A stretch of DNA of 14,721 nucleotides from CAZQXD01 sp964597315 (GTDB taxonomy: Bacteria; Pseudomonadota; Gammaproteobacteria; Competibacterales; Competibacteraceae). The notes under the pieces were generated by a model that was not told the DNA's origin, did no database searches, and saw nothing but the letters and a program-made list of their open reading frames with translations. This document shows, piece after piece, positions 1-7,292 of this stretch (position 1 is the first letter of the stretch; every line of letters begins with the position of its first letter). Both the position numbers and the translations under genes were made by a program. Location of the stretch: positions 1 through 14,721 of the forward strand of contig CAZQXD010000089.1 in NCBI GenBank assembly GCA_964597315.1, in the 5' to 3' direction.

Positions 1-1
1 C

Positions 2-409
2 GGCAATATACGGGAACTGGCGAATCTGATGGAGCGCCTGGCGATTCTGCACCCCGATGGCCTGGTGGATGTCGCGCAACTCCCTGAAAAGTTCCGGGAG
101 GGTTATCTGACCCAGCAGTTCCCTTCATCGGCGCAAGCGGCCCGGCCCGAATCCCCGCCACGGAGCATAGCCATACCGCCCGCGCCTTCAGCGCCCGGTG
201 GTCTTCCCACCCCTTTGGCCCGGGTCCCCGAAGGGGGCATGGATCTAAAACAATATATGGCGGATCTGGAGACCGCTCTGATCCGGGCCGCCCTGAGCCA
301 AGCCAATGGCGTGGTGGCCCATGCCGCCACCCTGCTGGGGCTGCGGCGCACCACCCTCACGGAAAAAATCCGTAAACACGGTCTGGCCAAGGCGGAAACC
401 GTCGATTGA
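2..409 (+). CDS. fleQ: FleQ-like sigma-54-dependent transcriptional activator, C-terminal part only
   Basis: This is the 3' end of a bacterial enhancer-binding protein; the reading frame is open to the left edge, so the start and most of the AAA+ domain lie outside. The visible protein begins with GNIRELANLMERLAILHP, the end of the sigma-54 AAA+ module (PGNVREL type). A Pro/Ala-rich linker follows, and the last 50 or so residues form a Fis-type helix-turn-helix ending in LRRTTLTEKIRKHGL. The combination LPEKFR, then EGGMDLKQYMADLE, then RRTTL-EKIRK is what I recognise from FleQ/FlrA, the master regulator of flagellar genes in Pseudomonas and Vibrio. FleQ drives class II flagellar promoters with RpoN and in some species responds to c-di-GMP. 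No flagellar gene is visible downstream, since the next gene is convergent. Another NtrC-family regulator is possible but less likely. Confidence 0.82.
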   Translation, partial: GNIRELANLMERLAILHPDGLVDVAQLPEKFREGYLTQQFPSSAQAARPESPPRSIAIPPAPSAPGGLPTPLARVPEGGMDLKQYMADLETALIRAALSQANGVVAHAATLLGLRRTTLTEKIRKHGLAKAETVD

Positions 410-412
410 TCC

Positions 413-1750
413 TCACCGGGCATCGGTCTGTGTGGGTGGCTCCAGCTCCAGGGCCAACTGGGGGCTTTCCTGGGTTCGCGGGTCCAATTCCATGGCCACC
501 GGCATGGCCATGGCCTCTGGCATGACCACGAAAGATTCCTTCTCCATGACCGGCACCCAACTCCGCCGCCGGGTACGATACAGGGCGAACGCCACCAACA
601 TCGCTGCGGCGAACCCGGTGAAAATAAACAGTCCCGCAGGACCGAGTGGTTTCATCAACCCCGCTGCCGCTACCGGCCCAAGGGCGGCGCCGATACCAAA
701 GGCCAGCACCAATCCGCCGGTGGCCTGAACCATATCCTTGGGATCGATATAGTCGTTGGCGTAAGCCACGCTTAGGGGATAAAGGGTGGCCACGAAGCCG
801 CCGTAGGCCGCCGCCATTGCTTGCAGGGACGTGGACTGCATCTCCCACAGGGAGTCCACCGCCCCGGTCGGGGTCATCATCTGATAGGAACCCAAGCGCA
901 TCAGCAGCACCATTCCCACGCAACTCAAGGCCGAGGCGATGGCCACGCCGATGATGATCCAGCGCCGGTCATAGCGATCCGACAGGCGGCCGATGGGTAG
1001 TTGCAGGAACAGGCCGCTAATCACGATAACGCCCATGAAGCGGGAGATATCCGCCACCGACAGGCCCAGGTTCTTGGCGAACACCGGTCCCATTCCGTAG
1101 ATGGCGCCGCTGGATAGGCCCGCGCACAAACAACCCATTACCGCTGTGGGGGAGATCCGATACAACTCCCGGAACCCAAAGTGGGACGATTCCACCGGCG
1201 CCGGGTAGCTGGCGCGGGTCACCGCCACCGGAATCAGGGCTAGGCAGAACAACAGGGTGGTCAGCATGAACAACTGGGGTTCGTAAGGATCGCCCAAGTT
1301 GAGCATGAATTGGCCGCTGCCCATGGCCAGATAGCTGACCATCATATACAGGGACATCACCGTGCCTCGGGTCTCGCCCGTGGCCCGGTCGTTAAGCCAG
1401 GACTCCACTACCATGAACAGCCCGGCCATGCTGAAGCCGATGATCCCTCGCAGCAGAATCCATAACGGCGCCGAGGCATAAAACGGAAACGTGATGGCAG
1501 CGGCGGCGGCGATGGCGCAAAAGGCGGCGAAAGCGCGAATATGACCGATGCGGTTGACCAGTGGCCCGATCCGCAGGGTGCCCACGATCAGCCCCACATA
1601 ATAGGCCGACATCATCAGACCCACCACGGTCTGGGAAAAGCCCTCCAGGGAGGAGCGCAGACCGATAAAAGTGCCGAACAGGCCACTGGCCAGCATCAGC
1701 AGGCTGATGGCTAGCAGCAGGGCGCCCACGGAGGCAAGAATTTGTTTCAT
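413..1750 (-). CDS. MFS transporter, YcaD-like
   Basis: A 445-residue inner-membrane major facilitator transporter with about 12 hydrophobic segments. Family marks are MSAYYVGLIVGTLRIGPLVNRIGH (residues 47-70, a loop 2-3 signature), ESWLNDRATGETRG (116-129, typical of YcaD-like proteins) and GRLSDRYDRR (254-263, the second-half loop). The last 45 or so residues, after YRTRRRSW, form a polar cytoplasmic tail rich in Met, Pro and Glu. The start at 1750 is chosen because it opens the first membrane helix (MKQILASVGALLLAISLLML) and has AGGA about 8 bases upstream. The frame is open further upstream to 2026, but that stretch is Arg/Ser-rich and non-membrane. The substrate cannot be read from sequence. 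The gene is divergent from the dimethylglycine/sarcosine dehydrogenase-like gene, so a link to methylated amines is conceivable but unproven. Confidence 0.87.
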   Translation of the reverse strand: MKQILASVGALLLAISLLMLASGLFGTFIGLRSSLEGFSQTVVGLMMSAYYVGLIVGTLRIGPLVNRIGHIRAFAAFCAIAAAAAITFPFYASAPLWILLRGIIGFSMAGLFMVVESWLNDRATGETRGTVMSLYMMVSYLAMGSGQFMLNLGDPYEPQLFMLTTLLFCLALIPVAVTRASYPAPVESSHFGFRELYRISPTAVMGCLCAGLSSGAIYGMGPVFAKNLGLSVADISRFMGVIVISGLFLQLPIGRLSDRYDRRWIIIGVAIASALSCVGMVLLMRLGSYQMMTPTGAVDSLWEMQSTSLQAMAAAYGGFVATLYPLSVAYANDYIDPKDMVQATGGLVLAFGIGAALGPVAAAGLMKPLGPAGLFIFTGFAAAMLVAFALYRTRRRSWVPVMEKESFVVMPEAMAMPVAMELDPRTQESPQLALELEPPTQTDAR

Positions 1751-2025
1751 GATTGTCCTGGTTCGAGGCTGCCGACTGGGGTGGTGTCGCACGCGGATGA
1801 ATGATGCTTTCGGCGCCGCGGTCTCGGCCTTGAACACCGTGGACCAAAGTTTAGCCGTAGGCCGCCCATGACGCATCTGTGCAAACGACGGTCGCACGCT
1901 GGCCGATGCGGGCTGCGGCCCAAGGGCTACACTCCGAGAACACCGGCTTAGGTCTGAATCCCTATGACCCGCCCGCAATCCTGGCCGATGGCTTCCGCAA
2001 ACCCTAACCGCAGAGGAGAAGGGCA
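1751..2025. other. Divergent intergenic region, MFS transporter / FAD-GcvT dehydrogenase
   Basis: This 275-bp gap must hold the promoters of the two divergent genes. A strong Shine-Dalgarno (GAGGAG, 2013-2018) precedes the dehydrogenase ATG at 2026. I see no sigma-70 promoter on either strand with both boxes near consensus and correct spacing, and no clear sigma-54 site. The motif GTCGCACGC occurs twice, near 1787-1795 and 1891-1899, about 100 bases apart, and could be an operator pair or chance. Confidence 0.5.
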
Positions 2026-4536
2026 ATGAAAACCCATGTACGAGTCGTCGTCATCGGCGGCGGCGTCGTCGGCGTCAGCACCCTGTACCACTTGGCCAAA
2101 AAGGGCTGGTCCGACGTGGTGCTGCTGGAGCGCAAGGAGCTGACCTCCGGCTCCACCTGGCATGCCGCCGGTTTGCTGCCGCTATTTAATATGAGCTACT
2201 CGGTAGGCCAGATTCACAAATACTCGGTCGGGCTATATAAGACCCTGGAAGCCGAAACCGGCCAGGACGTGGGCTTTCGGCAAGTTTCCAATATCCGCCT
2301 GGCCAACTCTCGGGACCGGCTGGACGAATACCAGTTCTATGCGGGGGTGGCCAAGACCATCGGTGTGGAGGTGCGGTTGCTGACCCCCGAGCAGGTCAAG
2401 GCCATTTGGCCCCTATGCAATACTGACGGGGTCATCGGCGCCATTCAGCATCCAGACGACGGTTATATCCAGCCGGCCGACCTCACCCAGGCCCTGGCCA
2501 AGGGCGCACGGGCCGGGGGCGCCCAGATTTACCGTAATACCACGGTCACCGGCATCAGCCGCGCGCCTGGCGGCGAGTGGCTGGTGAGCACCGACCAGGG
2601 GGATATCCAGTGCGAGCATGTGGTCTCGGCCACCGGCAACTTCGCTCGCCGGACCGGGGCCATGGTGGGCCTGGACGTGCCGGTGATCCCGGTGGAGCAC
2701 CAGTACATCGTCACCGAACCCCACCCGGAAATTCAGGCTCGCAAGCGCCAGGGCCTACCGGAGATGGGTGTGCTGCGGGAGTCCGATGCCTCCTATTACA
2801 TGCGCGAGGAGGCCGGCGGCCTGCTGCTGGGGCCTTACGAGAAAGGCGCGCCCTGCTGTTACGTGGACGGCCCTCACAAAGATTCCGAGTACGAGTTATT
2901 CCAAGAGGATCTGGACCGGCTAATGCCCCATATCGAGGCGGCGGTGAATCGGGTGCCGGCCTTCGGCGAGGTGGGCATCAAGCAAGTCTATAACGGCGCC
3001 ATCGCATACACTCCGGACGGCTCGCCCATTATCGGCCCGGCCCCGGGCCTGCGCAATTTCTGGCTCAACGAGGGGCATAGCTTCGGGATCACCGCCGCCG
3101 GCGGCGCCGGCTGGCAACTGGCGGAATGGATCGTGGAAGGAGAGCCGTCCATCGACATGTTGGGCGTGGACCCCCGGCGGTTCGGTCCCTATGCCACCCG
3201 GGGTTATCTGCGCCGCAAAAACCAGGAAGCCTACGCCAACGTGTTTACCGTCCATTACCCGGATGAGGAACGCCCGGCGGCCCGGCCCCTGAAGCAGTCC
3301 CCCTGCCATGATCGGATGCGGGCCTTGGGCGCGGTGTTCGGGGTCAAATACGGCTGGGAGCGGCCTAACTGGTTCGCGCCCCCTAATTACGGGTTGTCCG
3401 AAGCGGAACTGGACAAGCCCGACGTATTGCTTAACGAAAATCATCCCCCCGTCAAACCTGAGGAGCGGCCCCGGGAAAAATACAGCTTCCGCCGCTCCAA
3501 TTATTTCGAGTTCGTAGGCCAGGAGTGCCGCCACGTACAGGAGAATGTAGGGTTACTGGACATGACCGCCTTCGCTAAATGCGAAGTATCCGGCCCCGGG
3601 GCCGAAGCCTGGCTGAACAGCTTGCTGGCCAACCGGGTGCCCAAGAAGGTGGGTCGCATGGCCCTGGCCCATCTGCTGACCCAAAACGGTGGGGTGCGGG
3701 CCGAGTTCACCGTGTTCCGGGAGGGGGAGGAGCAGTTCTATCTGGTCTCCGCCGGAGCCTTGGAGCGCCACGACCACGATTATCTGGCCAAGCTGGTCCC
3801 CGCCGACGCCAGCGTGCGCCTGGACTTTGTGACCAGCCGCTACGGGGTGCTGGTGCTGGCTGGTCCCCGTTCCCGGGAGGTGCTGCAAAAGCTCACTGAC
3901 GCCGACCTCTCCAATGGGGCTTTTCCCTGGCTGTCGGGGCAGTGGATCAATGTGGAGGCCGCCCAGGCCCGGGCATTGCGGGTCAACTTCGTGGGCGAAT
4001 TGGGCTGGGAACTGCACCATCCCATCGAAATGCAGAACTATATCTTTGACCGGCTGCTGGAGGCGGGCGCGGCGTTCAATCTCAAGCCCTTCGGCATCCG
4101 CGCCATGGACGCCCTGCGTCTGGAAAAATCCTATCGGATGGTGGGCGCCGAGCTGTCCATCGAGTACGCAGCCCTGGAGTCGGGCCTGGACCGCTTCGTG
4201 CGTCCAGAGAAAGGGGAATTTGTCGGCCGCGACGGCCTGCTGGCCTGGCAGCGGCAGGGTTTCAAAAATGCCTTCGTGACCCTGGAGGTCCATGGCATCA
4301 AAGACGCCGACGCCCGAGGCTCCGAACCCCTTTACCAAAACGGCGAGTTGGTGGGCCGGGCCACCAGCGGCGGCTATGGCTGGCGGCTGGGCAAGAGCCT
4401 GGCCCTGGCTATGGTGCGCTCGGACCTGGCGGCGGTAGGCGCCGAGTTTCAGATCCGTATTCTGGGTGAATCTTACCGGGCCACGGTGATCCCGGAGTCT
4501 CCTTACGATCCAGATAATCAGCGGTTGCGGGCCTGA
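2026..4536 (+). CDS. FAD-dependent dehydrogenase with C-terminal GcvT domain, dimethylglycine/sarcosine dehydrogenase type
   Basis: An 836-residue two-part enzyme, close to the family length. The N-terminal DAO-type flavin domain (about 1-375) opens with the dinucleotide-binding VVVIGGGVVGVSTLYHLA and carries SGSTWHAAGL at 41-50. The His of this motif (His46) corresponds to the one reported to hold FAD covalently in mammalian dimethylglycine dehydrogenase. The FAO_M linker has GVKYGWERPNWF near 440-450. The aminomethyltransferase (GcvT-like) part runs from about 490 to the end, with LLDMTAF (Asp near 512) and LRLEKSYRMVGAELS near 695. Relatives oxidise N-methylglycines and pass the one-carbon unit to tetrahydrofolate as 5,10-methylene-THF. 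Whether the substrate is dimethylglycine, sarcosine or another N-methyl compound cannot be decided. The start has a strong SD (GAGGAG). No other glycine-betaine catabolism gene is visible beside it. Confidence 0.88.
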   Translation: MKTHVRVVVIGGGVVGVSTLYHLAKKGWSDVVLLERKELTSGSTWHAAGLLPLFNMSYSVGQIHKYSVGLYKTLEAETGQDVGFRQVSNIRLANSRDRLDEYQFYAGVAKTIGVEVRLLTPEQVKAIWPLCNTDGVIGAIQHPDDGYIQPADLTQALAKGARAGGAQIYRNTTVTGISRAPGGEWLVSTDQGDIQCEHVVSATGNFARRTGAMVGLDVPVIPVEHQYIVTEPHPEIQARKRQGLPEMGVLRESDASYYMREEAGGLLLGPYEKGAPCCYVDGPHKDSEYELFQEDLDRLMPHIEAAVNRVPAFGEVGIKQVYNGAIAYTPDGSPIIGPAPGLRNFWLNEGHSFGITAAGGAGWQLAEWIVEGEPSIDMLGVDPRRFGPYATRGYLRRKNQEAYANVFTVHYPDEERPAARPLKQSPCHDRMRALGAVFGVKYGWERPNWFAPPNYGLSEAELDKPDVLLNENHPPVKPEERPREKYSFRRSNYFEFVGQECRHVQENVGLLDMTAFAKCEVSGPGAEAWLNSLLANRVPKKVGRMALAHLLTQNGGVRAEFTVFREGEEQFYLVSAGALERHDHDYLAKLVPADASVRLDFVTSRYGVLVLAGPRSREVLQKLTDADLSNGAFPWLSGQWINVEAAQARALRVNFVGELGWELHHPIEMQNYIFDRLLEAGAAFNLKPFGIRAMDALRLEKSYRMVGAELSIEYAALESGLDRFVRPEKGEFVGRDGLLAWQRQGFKNAFVTLEVHGIKDADARGSEPLYQNGELVGRATSGGYGWRLGKSLALAMVRSDLAAVGAEFQIRILGESYRATVIPESPYDPDNQRLRA

Positions 4537-4554
4537 TTGGCTGCCGCCGACGTT

Positions 4555-4580
4555 CAAGGTCGAGGTAGCCCTCGGCCTTG
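4555..4580. other. Strong hairpin after the dehydrogenase gene
   Basis: The arms CAAGGTCGAGG (4555-4565) and CCTCGGCCTTG (4570-4580) pair over 11 positions, with one G-T mismatch (G-U in RNA), around the tetraloop TAGC. Outside them, GCCGCC (4543-4548) could also pair with GGCGGC (4580-4585), which would lengthen the stem with a bulge. No T-run follows, so it is not a classical intrinsic terminator. It may stabilise the mRNA 3' end or attenuate read-through into the next gene. Confidence 0.6.
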
Positions 4581-4595
4581 GCGGCTCCAGGAGCT

Positions 4596-4614
4596 ACGCT
4601 GGGTTCGACAGCGT
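4596..4614. other. Second small inverted repeat
   Basis: ACGCTG (4596-4601) and CAGCGT (4609-4614) are perfect inverted arms around a 7-nt loop. They lie 15 bases after the larger hairpin and 26 bases before the next start codon. The repeat could be an operator or part of a structured leader. The arms are short and chance is possible. Confidence 0.35.
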
Positions 4615-4640
4615 CCGCTGCTGGGCTATGCTGAGTGGTC

Positions 4641-5312
4641 ATGACCCAAAGCCATACAGCCTATCAAGTCTACTTTGCCGGTTCCTTGTTCGATCACAAG
4701 CAGTTGACCGGCAACGCGCTGCTGGCCGCTGCCGTGGCACAGGTGTCCGCCGGACGCTATCGTTGCCTGCTGCCCCAGGATCTGGAACATCCGGAAGGGC
4801 GGGCCATGGATATTCGTGATCAGGACCTGTACCAGGTGTTGGCCGCAGATCTGGCGGTGTTCAATTTCGACGGCGCCGAGCTGGATGCCGGTACCGTGGT
4901 GGAGTTCGTGTTCGCAAAGTGCTTGGATATTCCGGCGGTGATCCTGCGTTCCGACTTTCGGGCCGCCGGCGACCAGGCGCCGGGGGGCGAGTCCTGGAAT
5001 CTGATGTGTTCGTTTTTCCCCCGCACTCGCACGGTCAGCTTTAACGCTATGGCCTGGTATCGTCAAGCCCGGACCGGGGGAGCGGATCTGGAACAGGCCC
5101 TGGCCCGGTTCCACCGGCGGGTGGCGGCGGAGCTGGTGGAGAATCTGGATGTCGTGGGCAAGGAACCGCCCTTGACCGGTGAGGGTCTGTCGGCAGAAGT
5201 CCTGTACCGTTGGGCGCTGCGCTTTCCCGGCGGGGGGCTGGAAGCTTTGGGGAAGGATGATTTCGCGGAGCGCCTGGTGGCGGCCAAGCGGGCCAGGGGG
5301 CTGGTCCCCTAG
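4641..5312 (+). CDS. Nucleoside 2-deoxyribosyltransferase-like protein
   Basis: A 223-residue soluble protein. The N-terminal part, starting YQVYFAGSLFD, fits the Rossmann-like fold of nucleoside 2-deoxyribosyltransferases and related N-glycosidases. The motif NFDGAELDAGTVVEF (about 75-89) contains the D-x-GT-x-x-E pattern, in which the Glu (here Glu88) is the nucleophile that attacks the deoxyribose anomeric carbon in known members. The family exchanges or hydrolyses nucleobases in deoxynucleosides for salvage or pool cleaning. Classical enzymes have about 150-170 residues; here a region after about 120 (SWNLMCSFFPRTRTV and on) extends the protein. The ATG at 4641 has only a weak GAG upstream; GTG at 4635 would add two residues. 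The gene is co-directional with the dehydrogenase, with a 104-bp gap. The true substrate is unknown. Confidence 0.72.
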   Translation: MTQSHTAYQVYFAGSLFDHKQLTGNALLAAAVAQVSAGRYRCLLPQDLEHPEGRAMDIRDQDLYQVLAADLAVFNFDGAELDAGTVVEFVFAKCLDIPAVILRSDFRAAGDQAPGGESWNLMCSFFPRTRTVSFNAMAWYRQARTGGADLEQALARFHRRVAAELVENLDVVGKEPPLTGEGLSAEVLYRWALRFPGGGLEALGKDDFAERLVAAKRARGLVP

Positions 5313-6229
5313 GCATCCGGTGGCTTCGGCACCAGGATTTTCACCGCCCCCGGCAGGATTCGGATCGACACTCCCCCGTGGCCGACGATCTCCCCATCGC
5401 CTCGTACCGGCAGGCGGCGTTTACGGCTGTGGACCTTGATGGTGCGGGTGGCGCTGAGGTAGCGGGCCAACCGGGATTGCTTGTGGCGACGGGTGAGCAT
5501 ATGCCAGGCCAGGGACAGGTAATGCTTGATGCTCCGGGCCTTGATGATGCAGATGTCGATGCGACCATCATCGGGCTGAATGTTCGGTCCCCAGCGCAGA
5601 TCGGCGGCCCCGAAAGTACCCACGTTGGCGATCATGATAGACGAGGCCCGCACCCGCTGGCGCTGGCCGTCAGTGATGATCTCGAAGCGCCAGGAGCGCC
5701 GTCCCAGCAGTGCTGGCAGGGCGTTCCAGAGATAGGCGAGTTGGCGGAACAGCCGCTTGGCGGCCGGTGAGGTCTTTTCGGCGATGCTGGAGTACACACC
5801 GATGCTGACGTGGGAGATATAGGCGGTATCGCCCACTTGCATAGCGTCCACCGCCCGTAGCCGCCCGCCCCGGGCCAGCAGTCGGCAGGCGTCCGCCAGT
5901 TCCATGGGGATGCCTAATTCCCGGGCCAGCAGATTGGCCGTGCCCACCGGCAGGATGCCCAAGGGTACGGCGCCATCGGTGAGGGCGCTGGCCACGGCCG
6001 AGGCGGTGCCATCACCGCCAGCGGCCACGATTAGTGCGAAACCTCGCTGCCGGGCCACCCTGACCACCTCGGGCAGGCGCTCCTTGCCGGTGGTGAAATA
6101 AAACTCGCAGCCGCAGCCGACGGCGGCGCATTCCCGCTCCAGGGTGGCGCGCACCCGTGCCGGGTCGCAGCTCCCGGAAATGGGATTGATGACGACGAAC
6201 AGGGGATCGGGGGCGGAGGGGGTATGCAA
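5309..6229 (-). CDS. Diacylglycerol/lipid kinase family protein (YegS/BmrU-like)
   Basis: A 306-residue protein of the diacylglycerol kinase catalytic family. It starts with FVVINPISGS (11-20), has the nucleotide-binding GGDGT at 71-75 followed by ASAVASAL, then GILPVGTANLLARELGIP (91-108), and a C-terminal GDGE (278-281). These are the motifs of YegS/BmrU/DgkB relatives, which phosphorylate lipids such as diacylglycerol or phosphatidylglycerol at the inner membrane face, usually with Mg2+. The substrate here is unknown. The only fitting start is TTG at 6229, because no ATG or GTG lies in frame between the upstream stop and the NPISGS motif. It begins 11 bases after the hemJ stop, so translational coupling is likely. 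Its stop codon shares the CTAG at 5309-5312 with the convergent gene. Confidence 0.83.
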   Translation of the reverse strand: MHTPSAPDPLFVVINPISGSCDPARVRATLERECAAVGCGCEFYFTTGKERLPEVVRVARQRGFALIVAAGGDGTASAVASALTDGAVPLGILPVGTANLLARELGIPMELADACRLLARGGRLRAVDAMQVGDTAYISHVSIGVYSSIAEKTSPAAKRLFRQLAYLWNALPALLGRRSWRFEIITDGQRQRVRASSIMIANVGTFGAADLRWGPNIQPDDGRIDICIIKARSIKHYLSLAWHMLTRRHKQSRLARYLSATRTIKVHSRKRRLPVRGDGEIVGHGGVSIRILPGAVKILVPKPPDA

Positions 6230-6240
6230 GGCGATGGGCT

Positions 6241-6672
6241 TCAGAAAGGCTTGAGGCTGGCCAGCAGCACGATGACGATCAGCAACAGTACCGGGACCTC
6301 ATTGAACCAACGGTACCACACATGGCTGCGGCGGTTACGGTCGTGCTTGAAGTCCAGGAGCAGTTTGCCGCACCACAGGTGATAACCCACCAGCAGTAGG
6401 ATCAGGGTCAGTTTCAGGTGCAGCCAACCCATCTGGCTGTAGGCCGCCCAGGCATAGTCCACCAGCATCCATACTCCGAAAACCAGGGTGATCACCGCTC
6501 CCGGGGTCATGATGCCGTAGAACAGTTTGCGCTCCATGACCTTGAAGCGTTCGAGGCTAATGGGGTCGTTGCTCATGGCGTGGTAGACGAACAGCCGTGG
6601 CAAGTAGAACAGCCCGGCAAACCAAGTGACCATAAATATCAGATGCATGGCCTTGAGAAACAGGGGAAACAT
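6241..6672 (-). CDS. hemJ: Protoporphyrinogen IX oxidase HemJ
   Basis: A 143-residue membrane protein of the HemJ/UPF0093 family, with about four hydrophobic helices. HemJ oxidises protoporphyrinogen IX to protoporphyrin IX in late haem biosynthesis, replacing HemG or HemY. Typical sequence is visible: LKAMHLIFMVTWFAGLFYLP at the N terminus, MTPGAVITLVFG, WLHLKLTLILLL, and WFNEVPVLLLIVIVLLASLKPF at the end. The ATG at 6672 is preferred because it puts the conserved His at position 10 and gives the usual length; AGGAAGGG lies about 10 bases upstream. Two upstream in-frame ATGs (6702 and 6723) would add a polar extension. I recall hemJ next to argC in Pseudomonas; here tlpA-like and clC genes stand between them. 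Confidence 0.9.
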   Translation of the reverse strand: MFPLFLKAMHLIFMVTWFAGLFYLPRLFVYHAMSNDPISLERFKVMERKLFYGIMTPGAVITLVFGVWMLVDYAWAAYSQMGWLHLKLTLILLLVGYHLWCGKLLLDFKHDRNRRSHVWYRWFNEVPVLLLIVIVLLASLKPF

Positions 6673-6733
6673 GGAGGTGTGGCCCTTCCTAATCGCTAAC
6701 ATTGACCCGCAGGAGCATAGCAAAGCGACGGGA

Positions 6734-7231
6734 TCAGAGCATCTGTCCCAGGGCCTCGCGCCACTCCGTCAAGTCTAGCAGCCCAATCTGTTTGCGGGCG
6801 ATGTGGCCTTGGGGGTCGATCAGAAACGTACTGGGCGTCAACCGGACATTGCCGAAAGCCCGGGCGGCAGCCCCGTCCAGGTCCAGGGCCACAGTATAGG
6901 GCAGGCCGCGGTGCCGGGTGAGTTCCAGCACCCGATTGGGGGGATCGTAGGCCATGGCGATGGCCAGAATCTCCAAGCCCTCGGGATTTAACGCCTTATG
7001 GAGCGCCATCAAATCTGGTATCTCTTTGATACAACTGGGACAGGACGTGGCCCAGAAGGTGACCAGCAGCGGTCGACCTCGCAGCTCGGCCAGGGCAAGG
7101 GTGCGGCCGTCCAGGGTTTTGACGGTGATGTCCGGCACCATTGCCACCGCCCCTGGCCAGGCACGCCATACGGCCAGGATGACGACCAGGAGTACGGCGA
7201 GACCGGCTATCCAGAAATGTTGTCGAAACAT
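6734..7231 (-). CDS. Membrane-anchored TlpA/ResA-like thioredoxin-fold protein
   Basis: A 165-residue protein with one N-terminal membrane anchor (about 7-23, WIAGLAVLLVVILAVW) and a periplasmic AhpC-TSA/redoxin domain. The active site is FWATSCPSC, with Cys64 and Cys67 as the CXXC pair, and the cis-Pro loop is LTPSTFLID (Pro133). Relatives (TlpA, ResA, CcmG) reduce disulfides outside the cytoplasm, often for cytochrome c or copper-site assembly. No such partner is visible here apart from the haem gene hemJ downstream. The ATG at 7231 is chosen because it begins the signal anchor. The ATG at 7330 would overlap the clC coding end by 38 bases and push the anchor inward. The gaps to clC and hemJ are 61 bases each. 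Confidence 0.85.
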   Translation of the reverse strand: MFRQHFWIAGLAVLLVVILAVWRAWPGAVAMVPDITVKTLDGRTLALAELRGRPLLVTFWATSCPSCIKEIPDLMALHKALNPEGLEILAIAMAYDPPNRVLELTRHRGLPYTVALDLDGAAARAFGNVRLTPSTFLIDPQGHIARKQIGLLDLTEWREALGQML

Positions 7232-7292
7232 GCAGAGCTTGTCCCAGGGGCGTGGCCACAGTGATCGGTGCAGGATACCATAGCCAAAACCG

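Noticed and set aside
1751..2026. N-terminal extension of the MFS transporter to 2026
   Set aside because: The added 92 residues are Arg/Ser-rich and precede a natural first membrane helix that has its own ATG and SD.
3553..4557. 334-codon open frame on the minus strand inside the dehydrogenase gene
   Set aside because: It is antisense to a clear, full-length enzyme, has no recognisable motif, and reflects the GC-rich third codon positions of the sense gene.
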